Assembly (NCBI GenBank): GCA_031364965.1
Contig: JANLXF010000089.1
Span: 42,869 to 106,868, forward strand
From: JAOUEA01 sp031364965
Lineage (GTDB): Bacteria; Actinomycetota; UBA4738; HRBIN12
Length of the DNA: 64,000 bases
Direction of reading: 5' to 3'
A program made the position numbers and the translations under genes. Positions 1 to 8,584 of the stretch are shown here, piece after piece. The first letter of the stretch is position 1; each line of letters opens with the position of its first letter. The notes under the pieces were generated by a model. The model was not told where the DNA came from. It did no database searches and worked only from the letters and a program-made list of their open reading frames with translations.

Positions 1-109
1 GCAGCACCTGGATGCCGGGTGTCATGACGATGCCGCCGCCGACCCCGAACAGTCCCGAGAGGACCCCCGACACGAGGCCGATCAGCGCGGCCACCCAGAC
101 GTCGGTCAT
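1..109 (-). CDS. TauE/SafE-family membrane permease, N-terminal fragment (runs off the window)
   Basis: Only the first 36 codons are present. They read as a hydrophobic segment followed by SGLFGVGGG, the glycine-rich signature at the start of TauE/SafE (sulfite or sulfoacetate exporter) proteins, so the product is probably a polytopic inner-membrane anion exporter. The ATG at 109-107 overlaps the TGA of the upstream Nudix gene as ATGA, which supports both this start and co-transcription. The substrate cannot be told from this piece. The rest of the gene lies beyond the left edge. Confidence 0.75.
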   Translation of the reverse strand, partial: MTDVWVAALIGLVSGVLSGLFGVGGGIVMTPGIQVL

Positions 110-831
110 CCCAGGATCTCTGCGGCGCGGACGAGCACGTCGCGTTCCCCCCGGTAGGCCGCCCGCTTCATCGCGCGCTCGAGCGGGAACCAGCGGATCT
201 CCTCCATCTCGTCGTCGTGATCCGCCGGGTCGCCGCCGGTGTGCCGCATCAAGAAGAAGTGCACGGTCTTGCGGATCCGCGTGTCTCCCCAGACGTAGAA
301 GTACTTGGTCTCGCCCAGGGAGGACTCGATCACGGCGGTGAGCCCTGTCTCCTCGTGGACCTCGCGGACGGCGGCTTCCTCGTGACTCTCGCCCGCTTCG
401 ATCCCGCCCTTGGCCAGACCCCAGGCGAGCTCGCCCCTGCGGGTCCGCCGCGATGCCAGGACCACCTCGATGCCGTCGTCGACCCGCCGGTAGACGACGC
501 CACCGGCGGAGATCTCCTTGACGACGGGGCCTTTGCCCGGCGTCTTGGCGGAAGTCTTGCCGGGGGTCTTGCCGGAAGTCTTGGACGCGGGCTTCTTCTT
601 GCGGCGCTTCTTGGTGGCCTTCGGCTTGGCGGCGGCTCCGGAGCCGGAGGACGCGGCCTCCGTGGGAACGGGCGGCTCGGCGACGCGAGGCGACGACTTC
701 GTACCAGCGGGTGGCGCCGCCTGGGTCCGCGCCGCCGCGTGATCGGTCGCCGTCCCCGGTCGCCGTCGTCGCCGTCTGCGCCGCCGACCCGCTCCGCCGG
801 TTCCCGTTTCGTTGCCATCTGGCGCACCCAT
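106..831 (-). CDS. Nudix hydrolase with long basic N-terminal tail (MutT4-like)
   Basis: 241 residues. The last ~135 form a Nudix domain with a complete Nudix box (GGIEAGE...REVHEETGL), including the Mg-binding REVHEE core, so it should hydrolyse a nucleoside-diphosphate derivative. The first ~105 residues are Arg/Lys/Ala/Pro-rich: a run of nine or more arginines near residue 20, then KKRRKKK and repeated KTPGKT motifs. This tail is probably disordered and may bind nucleic acid or ribosomes. A TAGAAT -10 box (840-845, minus strand) lies 8 nt before the ATG, fitting a leaderless mRNA. The gene lies two genes from the tRNA nucleotidyltransferase, recalling the mutT4-pcnA neighbourhood of mycobacteria. 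The substrate is not known. Confidence 0.85.
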   Translation of the reverse strand: MGAPDGNETGTGGAGRRRRRRRRRPGTATDHAAARTQAAPPAGTKSSPRVAEPPVPTEAASSGSGAAAKPKATKKRRKKKPASKTSGKTPGKTSAKTPGKGPVVKEISAGGVVYRRVDDGIEVVLASRRTRRGELAWGLAKGGIEAGESHEEAAVREVHEETGLTAVIESSLGETKYFYVWGDTRIRKTVHFFLMRHTGGDPADHDDEMEEIRWFPLERAMKRAAYRGERDVLVRAAEILG

Positions 832-947
832 CGCGGGCGATTCTAGGCCGTGGGCTCAGGTGAGCCGGGACCACGGCCGATGTCTTCGGCATGCGGCCGC
901 TGGGCGGCCGCCTGATCCGCTCGAGCGCAAGGAGCGATGACGTCGGC

Positions 948-2060
948 ATGGATATCAACGAACTCCTGAGGTACGCCGTGGAGCGGGGCGCCAGCGACCT
1001 GCACCTCAAGGTGGGGAACGTTCCGTTCATCCGGGTTGACGGAGCGCTCGATCCCGCTCCGTTCGACGCGCTGACCGCATCCGATACCGAGACGTTCGCG
1101 TCGGCCCTGATGTCGGAGCACAAGCGGCGCGAGTTCGAAGCGTCGAGCGAGGCGGACCTGGGGTACACCCTGGCAGGCGTGGGGCGGTTCCGGGTCAACG
1201 TGTTCCGCCAGCGGGCGGTCATCGGACTCGCGGTGCGTCGCGTGCGCTCCGAGGTGCCCACGTTCGAAGAGCTCCGGCTCCCCACCGTGATGCGGTCGTT
1301 GGCCGAATCTCCCCGGGGGCTCGTGCTGATCACAGGCCCGACCGGCACCGGCAAGACCACGACGATCGCCTCGATGATCGGCCATATCAACCGGACTCGC
1401 CGGGCCCACATCGTCACGATCGAGGACCCGATCGAGGTCATGCACGACGACATCCGCTCGATCGTGCAGCAGCGGGAGATCGGCATCGACACCGATTCCT
1501 ACGGCGCGGCGCTCCGCCACGTGATCCGTCAGGACCCCGACGTGATCTTCATCGGAGAGATCCGCGACGCCGAATCGGCGCTCTCGGCGATCCAGGCGGC
1601 CGAGACCGGCCATCTGGTGATCTCGACCCTGCACACGATCGACTGCATGGAAACGATCAACCGCATGCTCGACCTGTTCCCGCCGCAGCAGCAGAAGGAG
1701 GTCCGGACCTCGTTCGCCGGCTCGCTCCGCGGCATCGTTTCGCAGCGACTCGTGACCCGCGCCGATGGGAAGGGACGCGTGCCTGCCATCGAGGTGCTCG
1801 TGAACACCGGCCGCGTGTTCGACCGGATCGTCGATCCCGACAAGACGGATTCGATCGTCGAGGTGATCGCCGACGGCGAGTTTTACGGGATGCAGACCTT
1901 CGATCAGTCGCTCGTCCAGTTGGTGCGGGAGGGGCTCGTCGAGGAGGCCGAGGCCCGACGCACCGCGACGAACCCGCATGACTTCGACCTGCAGCTGCGC
2001 GGGGTGCTCGACCGGGGCTCGGCGCTCTCGGCCGACGAGATCGCCGGGCTTCCCTTCTAG
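948..2060 (+). CDS. PilT/PilU-type twitching ATPase
   Basis: 370 residues, the usual PilT length. An N-terminal PAS-like region (GASDLHLKVG) is followed by a RecA-like ATPase with Walker A GPTGTGKT (about residues 130-137), an Asp box (TIEDPIEV), Walker B DVIFIGEIRD, and a His box (STLHTID). In known systems this hexameric ATPase depolymerises type IV pili for twitching or DNA uptake. The ATG at 948 is chosen because the protein then opens with MDINELL, typical of the family, with AAGGAG 13 nt upstream. An in-frame ATG at 891 would add 19 unrelated residues. No other pilus gene (pilB, pilC, pilin) is present in the window. Its stop shares CTAG with the convergent next gene. Confidence 0.92.
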   Translation: MDINELLRYAVERGASDLHLKVGNVPFIRVDGALDPAPFDALTASDTETFASALMSEHKRREFEASSEADLGYTLAGVGRFRVNVFRQRAVIGLAVRRVRSEVPTFEELRLPTVMRSLAESPRGLVLITGPTGTGKTTTIASMIGHINRTRRAHIVTIEDPIEVMHDDIRSIVQQREIGIDTDSYGAALRHVIRQDPDVIFIGEIRDAESALSAIQAAETGHLVISTLHTIDCMETINRMLDLFPPQQQKEVRTSFAGSLRGIVSQRLVTRADGKGRVPAIEVLVNTGRVFDRIVDPDKTDSIVEVIADGEFYGMQTFDQSLVQLVREGLVEEAEARRTATNPHDFDLQLRGVLDRGSALSADEIAGLPF

Positions 2061-2437
2061 GCGGGTTCGGCGCCTGGGGGGAGCTCGCCGGCCGCGCGTT
2101 GGGCTCGGAGCTCCATCGGATGCCGCCGATACCCGTACGGGATCGCGAGCACCAGGTACACCGGGATGAAGAGAGGTCCCCACGCGCCGTACTGACGGAT
2201 GTGATGCCGTTCGTGCGCGAGCAGCGTCCCGGTCACGGGTCGCGCCGACACGATCACGAAGCCGATCGTCATCGCCGCCCGGTTCGCTTTCGGCATCAGT
2301 GCCGTCACACCTCGCGGGACCCGGTCGAAGATCAGCGCGCCGTCGGATAGACGTGGCGGTTGGAACGTGAGGAGCCCGACGACGAGGCCGAGCATCGTGT
2401 TGGGGAGCGTCCAGATGAACCCGAGCCAGGTGGGCAC
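2057..2437 (-). CDS. Small membrane-associated protein with HExxH motif
   Basis: 126 residues, GTG start. It has a hydrophobic N-terminus, then LLAHERHHIRQY and GPLFIPVYL, followed by RRHPMELRA near the C-terminus. HERHH fits the zinc-metalloprotease motif HExxH, and the two hydrophobic stretches suggest membrane attachment. A TACGGT -10 box at 2444-2449 sits 6 nt before the GTG, supporting this start as leaderless. I do not recognise a named family, and protease activity is only inferred from the motif. It is convergent with pilT (shared CTAG stop) and divergent from the nucleotidyltransferase gene. Confidence 0.65.
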   Translation of the reverse strand: MPTWLGFIWTLPNTMLGLVVGLLTFQPPRLSDGALIFDRVPRGVTALMPKANRAAMTIGFVIVSARPVTGTLLAHERHHIRQYGAWGPLFIPVYLVLAIPYGYRRHPMELRAQRAAGELPPGAEPA

Positions 2438-2514
2438 GTCTCGACCGTACCCGACGACGGGAGTGCCGCGCGCGGCCTCGGGCGGCGCAGGTCGGGGGGT
2501 ATCCTCGTGCCGTC

Positions 2515-3918
2515 ATGACCGAGCCCACGTCGCAGCCGGGCGCCACGATCGAGGTCGACCCGCTCGCGGACGAGCTGGGAGCCCTGTTCGAGGCAGCCGG
2601 CCACCAGCTCTATCTCGTCGGGGGTTCCGTGCGCGACCTCGTGATGGGCCGGGTTCGACTCGACGAGGCCGATCTGGACTTCTGCACCGACGCGGCGCCG
2701 CACGAGACCACCCGTCTGATGCGCGGGTGGGCCGACGGCATCTACCTCGTGGGGGTCAAGTTCGGAACGGTGGGGGCGCGCAAGTCCGGGCGCACGCTGG
2801 AGGTCACCACGTTCCGGGCGGACGCCTACGACGAGGCCCACCGCAAGCCGGCCGTGACGTTCGCGAAGGACGTCGAGTCGGACCTGTCCCGACGGGACTT
2901 CACGATCAACGCGATGGCGGTCCGGGTGCCGGGCGGCGCGTTCGTGGATCCGTTCGGCGGCGTGCGTCACCTCGCGACGAAGACGCTCGACACGCCGCTC
3001 GAGCCGGAGGTGTCGTTCTCCGACGACCCGCTGCGGATGCTCCGTGCGGCTCGCTTCGTGTCGCAGCTCGAGGTGATCCCGGCGGCTCGCTTGGTCGAGG
3101 CCCTCACGGAGATGCGAGGTCGCCTGTCGATCGTGAGCGCCGAGCGGATCGCCGACGAGCTCGTGAAGCTCCTGAACGGCGCGAACCCCTCGGCGGGTCT
3201 CGACCTGTTGGTCTCGACCGGGCTTGCGGACGAGTTCGTGCCCGAGCTCTCGGCGCTCAGCCTCGAGCAGGACCCGGTCCACCGCCACAAGGATGTGCTC
3301 CGCCATACGTACGCCGTGGTCGAGCGCTGCGAGCCCGACCCGTCGGGGACGCTCCGGCTCGCGGCGCTCCTGCACGACATCGGTAAGCCGAAGACCCGCG
3401 AGATCACGCCCGGCCGTGTGACGTTCCATCATCACGAGGTCGTGGGCGCACGGATGGCGGAGGCTCGTCTGCGCCAGCTCCGGTTCCCGAACGCGGTGAT
3501 CGACGACGTGCGCAGGCTCGTCGAGATGCACCTGCGGTTCCATGGGTACGGCGAGGGGTGGAGCGACTCGGCGGTCCGTCGATACGTCCGCGACGCGGGG
3601 CCGCTCCTGGACAAGTTGAACCAGCTCACCCGCGCCGACGTCACGACTCGGAACGAGCGACGCGCGGAAGCCTTCGCCCGGCTGCAGGACGACCTCGAGG
3701 AACGGATCGCCCGGCTCGCCGAGCAGGAGAACCTCGACGCGATGCGTCCCCCGCTCGACGGTCGGCAGGTGATGGAGCACCTGGATCTTCCCCCCGGACC
3801 CGAGGTCGGCGAGGCGCTCGCGTTCTTGATGGAGGACAGGATCGAGCGGGGACCGATCGAGGAGGCGGAGGCGTTCGCCCTGCTGGAAGGATGGGCGAAG
3901 GAGCGCGGACTGCGCTAA
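2515..3918 (+). CDS. pcnA: CCA tRNA nucleotidyltransferase / poly(A) polymerase family
   Basis: 467 residues. Class II polymerase-beta head: LVGGSVRD, then ADLDFCTD with the two catalytic aspartates, RRDFTINAMA, and the nucleotide-selecting neck DDPLRMLRAARF. The C-terminal half carries an HD phosphohydrolase domain (LAALLHDIGKPK, plus HHHE), the usual actinobacterial arrangement. The enzyme adds or repairs the 3' CCA end of tRNAs in the cytoplasm. The ATG lies 9 nt after a TATCCT -10 box at 2500-2505, so the mRNA may have almost no leader. The stop overlaps that of the convergent LtrA gene as CTAA. Family assignment is secure; CCA-adding versus poly(A) specificity is not visible from sequence. 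Confidence 0.95.
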   Translation: MTEPTSQPGATIEVDPLADELGALFEAAGHQLYLVGGSVRDLVMGRVRLDEADLDFCTDAAPHETTRLMRGWADGIYLVGVKFGTVGARKSGRTLEVTTFRADAYDEAHRKPAVTFAKDVESDLSRRDFTINAMAVRVPGGAFVDPFGGVRHLATKTLDTPLEPEVSFSDDPLRMLRAARFVSQLEVIPAARLVEALTEMRGRLSIVSAERIADELVKLLNGANPSAGLDLLVSTGLADEFVPELSALSLEQDPVHRHKDVLRHTYAVVERCEPDPSGTLRLAALLHDIGKPKTREITPGRVTFHHHEVVGARMAEARLRQLRFPNAVIDDVRRLVEMHLRFHGYGEGWSDSAVRRYVRDAGPLLDKLNQLTRADVTTRNERRAEAFARLQDDLEERIARLAEQENLDAMRPPLDGRQVMEHLDLPPGPEVGEALAFLMEDRIERGPIEEAEAFALLEGWAKERGLR

Positions 3919-5111
3919 GGCACGGTGAGCTCGGCGGTGTCGGGACCCTGCTCGCCGGCCAGACCCTCGCCGCCCGCGCGTCGCACGTCCAGCGCAACGG
4001 TCACGACCAGGACCACGAAGACCACACCCGTGAGCCCGGCCGGAGGCAGACCTCGCCCGATGCCGACGGTGACCAGGAGCAGGGCGATCGCGATCAGCCG
4101 CTGGCTCATGACGGCGTCCCACGCCTGGATGTTCGCCTTGTGGATCACGGCGAGCGCGAAGAGCACGGCGGCCGGCCCGGCGCACAGCATCAGACGCGTC
4201 GCCAGCGACAGGCCGTGATCCCCATGTGCGCCGGCCTCGATCGCGAGTTGGACCCCGACCGCGGACGCCGCGATCCCGGAGTACGCGAACAGGTGGCCGT
4301 ATCCCCAGAGGAACGACGCCACCACTCGCTCGCGCGACAGGGCCGACGAAGACACGGTCTCGAAGTAGGCCCACCAGATCGCCGCGGCGATCCCGAACCC
4401 GAGGAGCGCCGATGCCACCGAGCCTCCGTCGAACGTCACGCTGCTCAGTCCCGTCGTGACCGCGACGACGCCCTCACCGAGCACGATGATCGCGAACAAG
4501 CCGTAGCGCTCGGGGATGTGCCGAGAGTCGAACGGCTGGCCTTCGTACGCACGCACGGCGAACACCGGGGCCACCATGAGCGCGATCAGGGCGAGTGCCC
4601 AGATCCAGTGCCGGGCCGGCGCGTCCACGGCCAGGGAGGCCAGCATCAACCCGCCACCGATCGCATCGCCGATCAGATAGTTCCTCGCGAGTCCTCGGGC
4701 ATCTCCGGCGTGGGGCAGCACGCGAAGGAACATCACGACCAAGAGCGCCTGCATCGCGGCATACGCGAGCACGAACGCCACGTCGCTCTCGCCCGACAGG
4801 ACGTCTCGGATCCCGGACGCGAGCACGATGACCAGCAGCATCGCGAGCAGCAGCGAGAGCCGGTGGAACAGATCGTCGTTGTCCCACGCGGTGGCGAACC
4901 ACGTGAACTCCATCCACGCCCACCACACGGGCACGAACAACAGGCAGAAATGCCAGAGCCCGGCGAGCGTGGGGTCGGAGCGGAGGCCGTTGGCGAGGGC
5001 GGTCACCGCCGCGACGAAGCAGAGATCGAAGAACAGCTCCAGCCAGGTGCTCGTGCGATCCTCGACGTCGAAGTCGCGCATCGGCGCAGGCTTGAGCCAC
5101 CGGCCCTTCAC
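3915..5111 (-). CDS. Low-temperature-requirement A (LtrA) family membrane protein
   Basis: 398 residues with about ten hydrophobic segments. The conserved LtrA opening WLELFFDLCFVAAV is present, preceded by GRWLKPAPMRD, which matches the W-L-x-P stretch seen before it in family members. For that reason, and because GTG at 5111-5109 overlaps the upstream TGA as GTGA, the GTG start is preferred over ATG at 5081. The internal LGEGVVAVTTGL motif is also typical. The family is widespread in Actinomycetota, and its biochemical role is not established. It is probably translated together with the upstream DUF1232 gene. Confidence 0.88.
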   Translation of the reverse strand: MKGRWLKPAPMRDFDVEDRTSTWLELFFDLCFVAAVTALANGLRSDPTLAGLWHFCLLFVPVWWAWMEFTWFATAWDNDDLFHRLSLLLAMLLVIVLASGIRDVLSGESDVAFVLAYAAMQALLVVMFLRVLPHAGDARGLARNYLIGDAIGGGLMLASLAVDAPARHWIWALALIALMVAPVFAVRAYEGQPFDSRHIPERYGLFAIIVLGEGVVAVTTGLSSVTFDGGSVASALLGFGIAAAIWWAYFETVSSSALSRERVVASFLWGYGHLFAYSGIAASAVGVQLAIEAGAHGDHGLSLATRLMLCAGPAAVLFALAVIHKANIQAWDAVMSQRLIAIALLLVTVGIGRGLPPAGLTGVVFVVLVVTVALDVRRAGGEGLAGEQGPDTAELTVP

Positions 5112-5509
5112 GCGGCCCCGGCTCCCAGACCCGCCAGGCGGAAGATCGTCGCGAGCGTCGCGGGATCCCCTCGCCAATGGGCGTTGACGGCATCGCGCCC
5201 GGCGTGCTTCACGAGATGGCGGAGCACGAGCGCGGCCACGATCACGTCGTCGAACGGCCCGATCACGGGGACGAACTCGGGGATCAGGTCGATCGGATTC
5301 ACGAGGTAGAGGAACCCGAGGCCGACCACGATCTTCGATCCGAAGGGCGTGGCGGGATCGCGCATCAGGCTTCGGAACAGCGCGAGCACATCGGGGATCG
5401 TGCGCGCGAGCTTGGCGGCGGTCATCCGCCGCCCGAGGACGTAGAGGAGGCCGATGGCCGCAGCCCATACGGCCAACGTGACCCCCACGACGAGCAAGAA
5501 CGTGCGCAT
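5108..5509 (-). CDS. DUF1232 (YkvA-type) small membrane protein
   Basis: 133 residues. One N-terminal transmembrane segment is followed by the DUF1232 core NPIDLIPEFVPVIGPFDD and VAALVLRHL. The function of the family is unknown. The ATG is 6 nt from a TAGGCT -10 box (5521-5516, minus strand), one half of a palindrome shared with the divergent P-type ATPase gene. The stop overlaps the GTG of the LtrA gene, indicating a two-gene operon. Confidence 0.88.
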   Translation of the reverse strand: MRTFLLVVGVTLAVWAAAIGLLYVLGRRMTAAKLARTIPDVLALFRSLMRDPATPFGSKIVVGLGFLYLVNPIDLIPEFVPVIGPFDDVIVAALVLRHLVKHAGRDAVNAHWRGDPATLATIFRLAGLGAGAA

Positions 5510-5515
5510 CGCTCC

Positions 5516-5534
5516 AGCCTAGCGCCGCTAGGCT
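5516..5534. promoter_or_regulatory. Back-to-back -10 boxes forming a 19-bp palindrome
   Basis: AGCCTAGC-GCC-GCTAGGCT is a perfect inverted repeat. Each arm holds TAGGCT reading outward, and each lies exactly 6 nt from the ATG of its gene (5541 plus, 5509 minus). The simplest reading is two divergent leaderless promoters sharing 19 bp. A regulator operator is possible but not needed to explain it. Confidence 0.6.
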
Positions 5535-5540
5535 GCGAGC

Positions 5541-7934
5541 ATGCCGCCGAACACCCTCGCTCCAGCGGTCGAAGCCGACCGTGGCCTGTCGGCGGCCGAG
5601 GTGGCCGCCCGCGTTGCCGACGGCCGCACGAACGACGTGCCCGCCGCACCCACCCGCACGGTCGCCCAGATCGTGCGGGCCAACGTGTTCACTCGATTCA
5701 ACGCGATCCTCGGCGCGATGCTCGCCGTCATCGTCGTGGTCGGACCGGCGCAGGACGCGCTCTTCGGGTTCGTCCTGTTCGCGAACGCGCTGATCGGCAT
5801 CGTCCAGGAGCTCCGCGCGAAGGGGACCCTCGATCGGCTGACCCTGTTGACGGCTCCCCGGGCGCGGGTGGTCCGAGACGGCGAGGTGCACGAGGTCTCG
5901 GTGGGCGAGGTCGTGCAGGACGACGTGCTGGAGGCGCCCGCCGGCGCCCAGATCGTCGTGGACGGCGAGGTGCTGACCACCGAGGGGCTCGAGGTCGACG
6001 AGTCCCTCCTGACCGGCGAGGCCGAACCGGTGATCAAGCGGGCCGGCGACGAGGTCCGTTCCGGATCCTTCGCGTCCGCGGGGATCGGTCGCTACCGTGC
6101 CGTGAACGTCGGCCGCGAGGCGTATGCTGCGCGGATCGCCGAGGACGCGCGCCGGTTCACGGTCACGCGATCCGAGCTGCGGTCGGGCATCGACACGATC
6201 TTGACCTACGTGACGTTCGCGATCGTGCCGACCGCGGCGCTCCTGTTCTTCAGCCAGCTGCGAACGCACGAGGCGTGGCGCCGGGCGGTGTCCGGTGCCG
6301 TGGCCGGCACCGTCGCGATGGTGCCCGAGGGGCTCGTGCTCCTGACCTCGCTCGCGTTCGCCCTGGCCGCGATGCGGCTCGCCCGGCAACGCGTCTTGGT
6401 GCAGGAGCTGCAGGCGGTCGAGGGTCTCGCCCGCGTGGACGTGCTGTGCGTGGACAAGACCGGCACCCTGACCGAAGGAAAGCTCTCGGTCGACCAGCTC
6501 GATCCGGTCGGAGACGCAACGTTGGAGGTGGCCGAGCGCGCGATCGCCGCCCTCGCGGCGAACGACGCGTCGCCGAACGCCACGATGCAGGCGATCCGGA
6601 AGCGTTACCCCGATCAGGCCGGGGGGTGGCGTGCGGTCGCATCGGTGCCGTTCTCGTCGGGACGCAAGTGGAGCGGTATCGAGTTCGACGGAGAGGGCGC
6701 CTGGCTGCTCGGCGCGCCCGACGTGCTGCTCGCCGGGGGCACCGGCGACGACGCGGTGCTCGCGGCCGTCGACGCCGAGGCCGATCAGGGGCATCGCGTC
6801 GTCCTGCTCGCCCACGCCGCCGAGCTCGATGAGGAGCGGCTCCCGGCGGCGCTGTCGCCGATCGCGCTCGTCGTGCTCGCCGACGCGCCGCGGCCCGATG
6901 CCGCCGACACGCTCGCCTACTTCGCCGAGCAGGGGGTGACCGTCAAGGTGATCTCCGGTGACGATCCGCGCACGGTGGGCGCGATCGCCTCGACGCTGGG
7001 TCTTGCCGGCGCCGACGAGCCGATCGACGCGCGCGACCTTCCCGACGACGACAGCGAGCTCGCCGGATTGATGGAAGCCCACTCGGTGTTCGGTCGCGTC
7101 ACGCCTCAGCAGAAGCGTGCGATGGTGAAGGCGCTCCAGGGTCTCGGCCACACCGTCGCGATGACGGGCGACGGCGTGAACGACGCGCTCGCGCTGAAGG
7201 ACGCCGACATCGGCATCGCGATGGGCTCGGGGTCCGACGCCACCCGCGCGGTCGCCCAGCTCGTGCTCCTGGACTCGAACTTTGACGCGCTGCCCCCCGT
7301 CGTGGCCGAGGGCCGGCGGGTGCTCGGCAACATCGAGCGCACGTCAGGTCTCTACCTGACGAAGACCGTCTATGCGATGTTGATCTCGCTCGCGACCGGC
7401 GTGGTGGGCTTCGTGTTCCCGTTCCTTCCGCGTCATCTCACGTTGATCGGCGCCCTCACGATCGGGATCCCCTCGTTCTTCCTTGCGCTCGCCCCCAACA
7501 CCGACCTGTTCCGCCCCGGGTTCGTGCCGCGCATCCTGCGGTTCGCGATCCCCGCCGGGGCGCTCGCAGCGACGGCGAGCTTCCTCTCCTACTCGCTCGC
7601 GCGCGTGGAGCCCGGTGTCTCGCTCGAAGGGGCGCAGACCACCGCCGTGATGGTGCTGATCTGGATCGGTCTGCTGGTGCTCTCGATCCTCGCGGCCCCG
7701 CTCACGCGTGCGCGGCTCGCCCTGATCTGGACGATGGCCGGGTTGTTCCTTCTGGTGCTGAATCTGCAGGTGACGCGGACGTTCTTCGCCCTGGAACCTC
7801 CGTCGCTGATCGTGTGGCTCGCGGCGTTCGGCATCGCGGCGATCACCTGGTCGTTCGCGCGGCTCTTCGTGCCCGGCGAGGAGCCGGTGGGCCCCCGAGC
7901 ACCCGGCCGTGCCCGCGGGTCCGAGAAGCCCTAG
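5541..7934 (+). CDS. ctpE: P-type cation-transporting ATPase, CtpE-like
   Basis: 797 residues, the length of mycobacterial CtpE. Actuator motif LLTGEAEPV, phosphorylation motif DKTGTLT with Asp near residue 305, the preceding MVPEGLVLLTSLAFAL helix and VQELQAVEGLARVDVLCVDK stretch, and hinge TGDGVNDALALKDADIGIAMG. N- and C-terminal membrane segments frame the catalytic loops. It should be an inner-membrane ATP-driven cation pump; CtpE of mycobacteria has been linked to calcium. There is no CPx motif or N-terminal metal-binding domain, so a copper or zinc exporter is unlikely. It is probably transcribed as a leaderless mRNA. The stop shares CTAG with lepB. The ion is inferred by family resemblance only. 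Confidence 0.88.
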   Translation: MPPNTLAPAVEADRGLSAAEVAARVADGRTNDVPAAPTRTVAQIVRANVFTRFNAILGAMLAVIVVVGPAQDALFGFVLFANALIGIVQELRAKGTLDRLTLLTAPRARVVRDGEVHEVSVGEVVQDDVLEAPAGAQIVVDGEVLTTEGLEVDESLLTGEAEPVIKRAGDEVRSGSFASAGIGRYRAVNVGREAYAARIAEDARRFTVTRSELRSGIDTILTYVTFAIVPTAALLFFSQLRTHEAWRRAVSGAVAGTVAMVPEGLVLLTSLAFALAAMRLARQRVLVQELQAVEGLARVDVLCVDKTGTLTEGKLSVDQLDPVGDATLEVAERAIAALAANDASPNATMQAIRKRYPDQAGGWRAVASVPFSSGRKWSGIEFDGEGAWLLGAPDVLLAGGTGDDAVLAAVDAEADQGHRVVLLAHAAELDEERLPAALSPIALVVLADAPRPDAADTLAYFAEQGVTVKVISGDDPRTVGAIASTLGLAGADEPIDARDLPDDDSELAGLMEAHSVFGRVTPQQKRAMVKALQGLGHTVAMTGDGVNDALALKDADIGIAMGSGSDATRAVAQLVLLDSNFDALPPVVAEGRRVLGNIERTSGLYLTKTVYAMLISLATGVVGFVFPFLPRHLTLIGALTIGIPSFFLALAPNTDLFRPGFVPRILRFAIPAGALAATASFLSYSLARVEPGVSLEGAQTTAVMVLIWIGLLVLSILAAPLTRARLALIWTMAGLFLLVLNLQVTRTFFALEPPSLIVWLAAFGIAAITWSFARLFVPGEEPVGPRAPGRARGSEKP

Positions 7935-8584
7935 TTCAGGCCACCGGCGCGGCCGGGTGGCCAGATCACCAGGTCCGCCTTGCCGATCACTTGGCTCAGT
8001 GGGACGAACCCGAGCCCGAAGCGAGAGTCGAGCGAGTTACCGCGATTGTCGCCCATCACGAAGAGCGTCCCCTCGGGCACCTTGGTCTTGGGGAAGTCGT
8101 CGGTCTTCTGGACGAGGTACGGCTCGTCGATCCGTACGTTGTCGACGTAGACGTCTCCGCCCTTTGCCCAGACGGTCTCACCGGGCAGCCCGATCACGCG
8201 CTTGATGAAGTCCTCGTTGTCGGGCGGGGCGGCGCCCAGGCCCTGCACGAGCCAGTGGACGAAGCCGCCGACCACGCCTCGGTCGGGAAGCTTGGACGGG
8301 TCGGGGTCCTCGAACACGATCACGTCACCGCGCTGGGGGTCGTGGAAGTAGTAGGGGACCTTGACCACGATCACGCGGTCGCCGGGCAGCAAAGTGGGCT
8401 CCATCGAGCCCGACGGGATGAAGAACGCCTGCACCAGGAAGGTCTTGATCAGCAGCGCCAGGATGAACGCCATCAGGACCAGCCCCGGCAGTTCGCCGAG
8501 GAACTGGAGAACGGGATTCCGGTGCTTCTGGGGGACCTCGGGATCAGGGGCCTCGAGGGAATCCCGCTTCGCGGTCGTCGTCAC
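7931..8584 (-). CDS. lepB: Signal peptidase I
   Basis: 217 residues, S26 family. A cytoplasmic N-terminus of ~30 residues precedes one transmembrane helix. The catalytic Ser lies in FIPSGSMEPTL (S60) and the general-base Lys in DFIKRVIGLPGE (K128); the C-terminal box MGDNRGNSLDSR is also present. It cleaves signal peptides of exported proteins at the outer face of the membrane, of which this window encodes many. The GTG at 8584-8582 is chosen because it overlaps the TGA of the upstream transporter gene as GTGA and gives a normal-length N-terminus. Confidence 0.95.
   Translation of the reverse strand: MTTTAKRDSLEAPDPEVPQKHRNPVLQFLGELPGLVLMAFILALLIKTFLVQAFFIPSGSMEPTLLPGDRVIVVKVPYYFHDPQRGDVIVFEDPDPSKLPDRGVVGGFVHWLVQGLGAAPPDNEDFIKRVIGLPGETVWAKGGDVYVDNVRIDEPYLVQKTDDFPKTKVPEGTLFVMGDNRGNSLDSRFGLGFVPLSQVIGKADLVIWPPGRAGGLN

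Noticed and set aside
843..4374. Long minus-strand frames opposite pilT and pcnA
   Set aside because: Low-complexity Arg-rich translations antisense to two confident genes. The only real minus-strand gene there is the 126-residue HExxH protein, in a different frame.
3915..7151. A 1078-codon open frame on the minus strand running through the P-type ATPase gene
   Set aside because: Only its last ~400 codons (LtrA) are real. The rest is antisense to a well-defined P-type ATPase and is Arg/His/Gly-rich, as expected from high-GC shadow frames.
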